Part shown: one piece after another, positions 6,147-8,435 of the stretch
Position numbering within the stretch: position 1 is the first letter of the stretch
Layout: each line of letters starts with the position of its first letter
From: Campylobacterales bacterium
GTDB taxonomy: Bacteria; Campylobacterota; Campylobacteria; Campylobacterales; Arcobacteraceae
Reading direction: 5' to 3'
Length of the DNA: 8,435 bases
Assembly: GCA_027064245.1 (NCBI GenBank)
Contig: JAMOPZ010000393.1
Location: forward strand, 1 to 8,435
The notes under the pieces: model-generated
Database searches by the model: none
Told to the model about the DNA's origin: nothing
What the model saw: only the letters and a program-made list of their open reading frames with translations
Position numbers and translations under genes: made by a program

Positions 6147-7427
6147 ATGATGTATAATATTTTATGTGTTGATGATACACAGACAAATCTTTTTGTTTTA
6201 GAATCTTTATTCGAAACAAAATCAGACCGTTACACTATTACTTCAGTTACAAGTGGTGAAGATGCTTTAGGTGTACTTTTACAAAAACAAATTGATCTTA
6301 TTTTACTTGATGTTATGATGCCAGATATGGATGGTTTTCAAACAGCACAACTAATTAGTACAAATAAACAAACAAAAGATATCCCTATAATCTTTCTTAC
6401 AGCAAAACGAGATGATACTACGATACAAAAAGCTTTCTCTTTAGGTGTAGATTATCTATCTAAACCTTATGATGAGTTTGAATTACTTGCAAGAGTAGAG
6501 TTTCATATAAAGCTTGTAGAATATAAAGACAAATTAAAAGAACAAATAGCTTTTAGTCAATCCGTAATGGATGCACAACAAACTATTATTTTTATTTATG
6601 ATGAACATACTGGTATTGTAAGTGTAAATAAAAGATTTTTAGAATTTTTTGCAGTAGATTCTCTAGAGGAGTTTAATACTAAACATGATAATATAAGTAA
6701 TCTTTTTATGGAATATGAAAATTATTTTTCTTTGCATGTGTTAAACAATAATAAACCATGGACACAATATTTAGCAAATCATTCAGGTGTTGAAAGCTAT
6801 AAAATATTGCTTATGGATATAAGTACTTTTGAGCCAAAAGCATTTCAAATAAATGTAAACCCAATAGATAATAGAAATAAATTTGTAGTAACACTTACAG
6901 ATGTAACCCAATTAGCAACACAGATGAAAACTTTTGAAAATAAAGCAACATATGATAATTTAACAAAAGTATATAATAGATCAAAATTTATAGATCTGTT
7001 TGAGATTGAGACCAAAAAAGCTAAGGACAAAGGGTATAAATTGGCCTTTGGTATGTTTGATATAGATCATTTTAAAAAGGTTAATGATACTTATGGGCAT
7101 TTAGTAGGAGATAAAACACTTATAACTTTTGCATCAACTATAAATGAATCTATAAGAGAAATAGATATATTTGCTAGATGGGGTGGTGAAGAGTTTACAA
7201 TACTACTTCCTAATGTTGATGAAAAAGAGTTAGAGGAGATCTTAAATCAGATTAGAATAAAAATATCACAAATTCCTTTTGAAGAAGTAGGTCATATTAC
7301 TTGTTCTATTGGAGCTACAATTTATCAAGAGGGTGAAGAACTTGAAAGTTTATCAAATAGAGCAGATGAAGGGCTATATATTGCAAAAGAAACTGGTAGA
7401 AATAAAGTAGTAATAATACCAAATTAA
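6147..7427 (+). CDS. Response regulator with PAS-like and GGDEF domains (predicted diguanylate cyclase)
   Basis: It is predicted to make cyclic di-GMP from two GTP when its receiver domain is phosphorylated; it is cytoplasmic. Numbered from the first ATG, the receiver domain (about 3-125) has acidic pair D9/D10, phosphoacceptor D55 in LILLDVMMPDMDG, T85 and K106 in LSKPYD. Residues about 136-255 look like a PAS fold (IIFIYDEHTGIVSVNKRF, closing at VVTLTDVTQ). The GGDEF domain (about 264-426) has DNLTKVYNR, FDIDHFKKVND, the active signature GGEEF (346-350), and an RxxD inhibitory site (R337-D340) five residues before it. All parts needed for activity and product inhibition are present. Two ATGs are adjacent: the TTAGGA site (6139-6144) is only two bases from 6147 but five from 6150, so 6150 is the likelier start (425 aa). 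The sensor gene follows 15 bp later. Confidence 0.95.
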   Translation: MMYNILCVDDTQTNLFVLESLFETKSDRYTITSVTSGEDALGVLLQKQIDLILLDVMMPDMDGFQTAQLISTNKQTKDIPIIFLTAKRDDTTIQKAFSLGVDYLSKPYDEFELLARVEFHIKLVEYKDKLKEQIAFSQSVMDAQQTIIFIYDEHTGIVSVNKRFLEFFAVDSLEEFNTKHDNISNLFMEYENYFSLHVLNNNKPWTQYLANHSGVESYKILLMDISTFEPKAFQINVNPIDNRNKFVVTLTDVTQLATQMKTFENKATYDNLTKVYNRSKFIDLFEIETKKAKDKGYKLAFGMFDIDHFKKVNDTYGHLVGDKTLITFASTINESIREIDIFARWGGEEFTILLPNVDEKELEEILNQIRIKISQIPFEEVGHITCSIGATIYQEGEELESLSNRADEGLYIAKETGRNKVVIIPN

Positions 7428-7430
7428 AAT

Positions 7431-7435
7431 AGGAG
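7431..7435 (+). promoter_or_regulatory. Ribosome binding site of the sensor gene
   Basis: AGGAG lies seven bases before the ATG at 7443 and three bases after the stop of the GGDEF gene. It fixes the start of the truncated ORF and supports an operon. Confidence 0.75.
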
Positions 7436-7442
7436 AGTTAGG

Positions 7443-8435
7443 ATGAAGCTAAATATGTCGTTACAAAATAAAATTTTCTCAATATTTATTTTTGTTATTA
7501 TACTGTCTGTTAGTATAATTGGTTGGTATGGATATACAAATATCAAAGAGTCTTACATATCATCTGCTTATGAAATCAACAAGCAAGGAACAGATTCATT
7601 AGATCTAGAAATTGAAAAATATTTATCATTAATATCCAAAGATGTTTTGTACTCAAAAGATTTTTATGCTTTAAAAAGATATCTTATTTTTAATAGTAAA
7701 GGTGAAGAAAAAAAAGCAAAACAGTGGAAGAAAATCTTTACAGATAGTTTAATATATTTTTTAGAGACTAAAAAAGATTATTATAAAGCAAGGATTATTG
7801 ATCTAAATGGAGATGAGCTTATATCTGTACGATATAAAAAAGATATAAATAGAGCATTTTTATTACCATCTAATCAATTACAAAATAAAAAAGGTAGATC
7901 CTATGTAGAGATACCAAAAGGTTTAAAAAAAGATCAATTTTATATATCAGAACTTAACTTAAATATTGAAAATGGTAGGATAGAAAGACCTTTTACCCCT
8001 GTTATTAGATACTCAACTCCTATGGTAAATGCAAATGGAGATTTAACAAATATATTTGTAATTAGTGTTTATGCTCAAAATATATTAGATATAATTTCTA
8101 AGCAAGAAGTTGAACAAAAAAATAGAAAAGTTAATTATTTTTTAATAGATCCTAATGGAAATTATATATACCATAAAGATAAAAATAAAAGATGGGGTGC
8201 TCAACTTAAAAATAATTCAAACTTCAATCAAGATCATTTTCAAATAGATAAATATATTCAAGATAAAATATCAGGTGTATTTACATATAATCATAAAATA
8301 TATTCATTTCACAAGATTACACCTCTAAAAAGTGAAGGGGAATATAACTATTGGTATATTATATCATCTGTTGATACAGATGTTGCATTAAGTAAACTTC
8401 AAAATTTTAAGATGATATTTTTTATTTTAATATTT
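7443..8435 (+). CDS. Membrane sensor protein with Cache-like periplasmic domain (3' end outside window)
   Basis: The frame stays open for 331 codons to the window edge. The N-terminus has a short basic start and a membrane helix at about residues 10-28 (SIFIFVIILSVSIIGWYGY). A periplasmic region of about 290 residues follows, and a second helix begins at about 323 (MIFFILIF) exactly where the window ends. The periplasmic part has double-Cache-like features: ARIIDLNGDELISVRY (116-131), QFYISELNLNIENGRIE with RPFTPVIRYSTPMVNANG (165-199), a membrane-proximal half with YFLIDPNGNYIYHKD (232-246), and YWYIISSVD before the helix. Such domains bind small ligands and sit on histidine kinases, chemoreceptors or GGDEF proteins. 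Because the gene before it encodes a receiver-domain regulator, a histidine kinase output is the best guess, but the output domain is not visible. Confidence 0.85.
   Translation, partial: MKLNMSLQNKIFSIFIFVIILSVSIIGWYGYTNIKESYISSAYEINKQGTDSLDLEIEKYLSLISKDVLYSKDFYALKRYLIFNSKGEEKKAKQWKKIFTDSLIYFLETKKDYYKARIIDLNGDELISVRYKKDINRAFLLPSNQLQNKKGRSYVEIPKGLKKDQFYISELNLNIENGRIERPFTPVIRYSTPMVNANGDLTNIFVISVYAQNILDIISKQEVEQKNRKVNYFLIDPNGNYIYHKDKNKRWGAQLKNNSNFNQDHFQIDKYIQDKISGVFTYNHKIYSFHKITPLKSEGEYNYWYIISSVDTDVALSKLQNFKMIFFILIF

Noticed and set aside
6845..7030. 61-codon open frame on the - strand inside the GGDEF regulator
   Set aside because: It is antisense to the PAS-GGDEF linker, with no start signal or recognisable motif.

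Overview
The window is a strongly AT-rich, densely packed stretch of bacterial chromosome with every gene on the + strand. Codon use, the Shine-Dalgarno-led compact operons and the family variants point to a Campylobacterota (epsilonproteobacterial) genome, most like an Arcobacteraceae member. One clue is an H-box of the HxWxQPL type, common in histidine kinases of this group. The assignment is inferred from sequence style; there is no rRNA or other taxonomic marker here.

Left block (1-4895): a run of tightly spaced genes that looks like one long transcription unit. It holds the lysine-rich C-terminal end of a gene that is probably topA (DNA topoisomerase I), tkt (transketolase, TTG start), an untracked 26-residue single-helix membrane ORF, a 67-residue free-standing histidine-kinase dimerisation/phosphoacceptor (DHp) domain with no ATPase domain, guaA (GMP synthase), a type IV pilin/pseudopilin-like prepilin, and gmhB (heptose bisphosphate phosphatase, GTG start overlapping the pilin stop). 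The enzymes serve pentose phosphate, purine and LPS-heptose metabolism. Transketolase can feed both ribose 5-phosphate (purines) and sedoheptulose 7-phosphate (heptose), so the grouping is metabolically sensible.

Middle (4896-6146): the longest gap is 155 bp (4896-5050). It carries a perfect 9-bp inverted repeat and a likely promoter in front of a 344-residue, highly charged, probably all-helical cytoplasmic protein that I do not recognise. A second short gap (6086-6146) carries a perfect TATAAT.

Right block (6147-8435): a signalling operon. A REC-PAS-like-GGDEF response regulator (predicted active diguanylate cyclase with product-inhibition site) is followed 15 bp later by a membrane sensor with a large Cache-like periplasmic domain, cut by the window edge at its second membrane helix. 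The pair probably links an external signal to c-di-GMP output.

The least ordinary element is the pair of tiny ORFs between tkt and guaA: a membrane helix and an isolated DHp domain, in the same frame and separated by two tandem stop codons. I see no CRISPR array, insertion sequence, tRNA or rRNA in the window.
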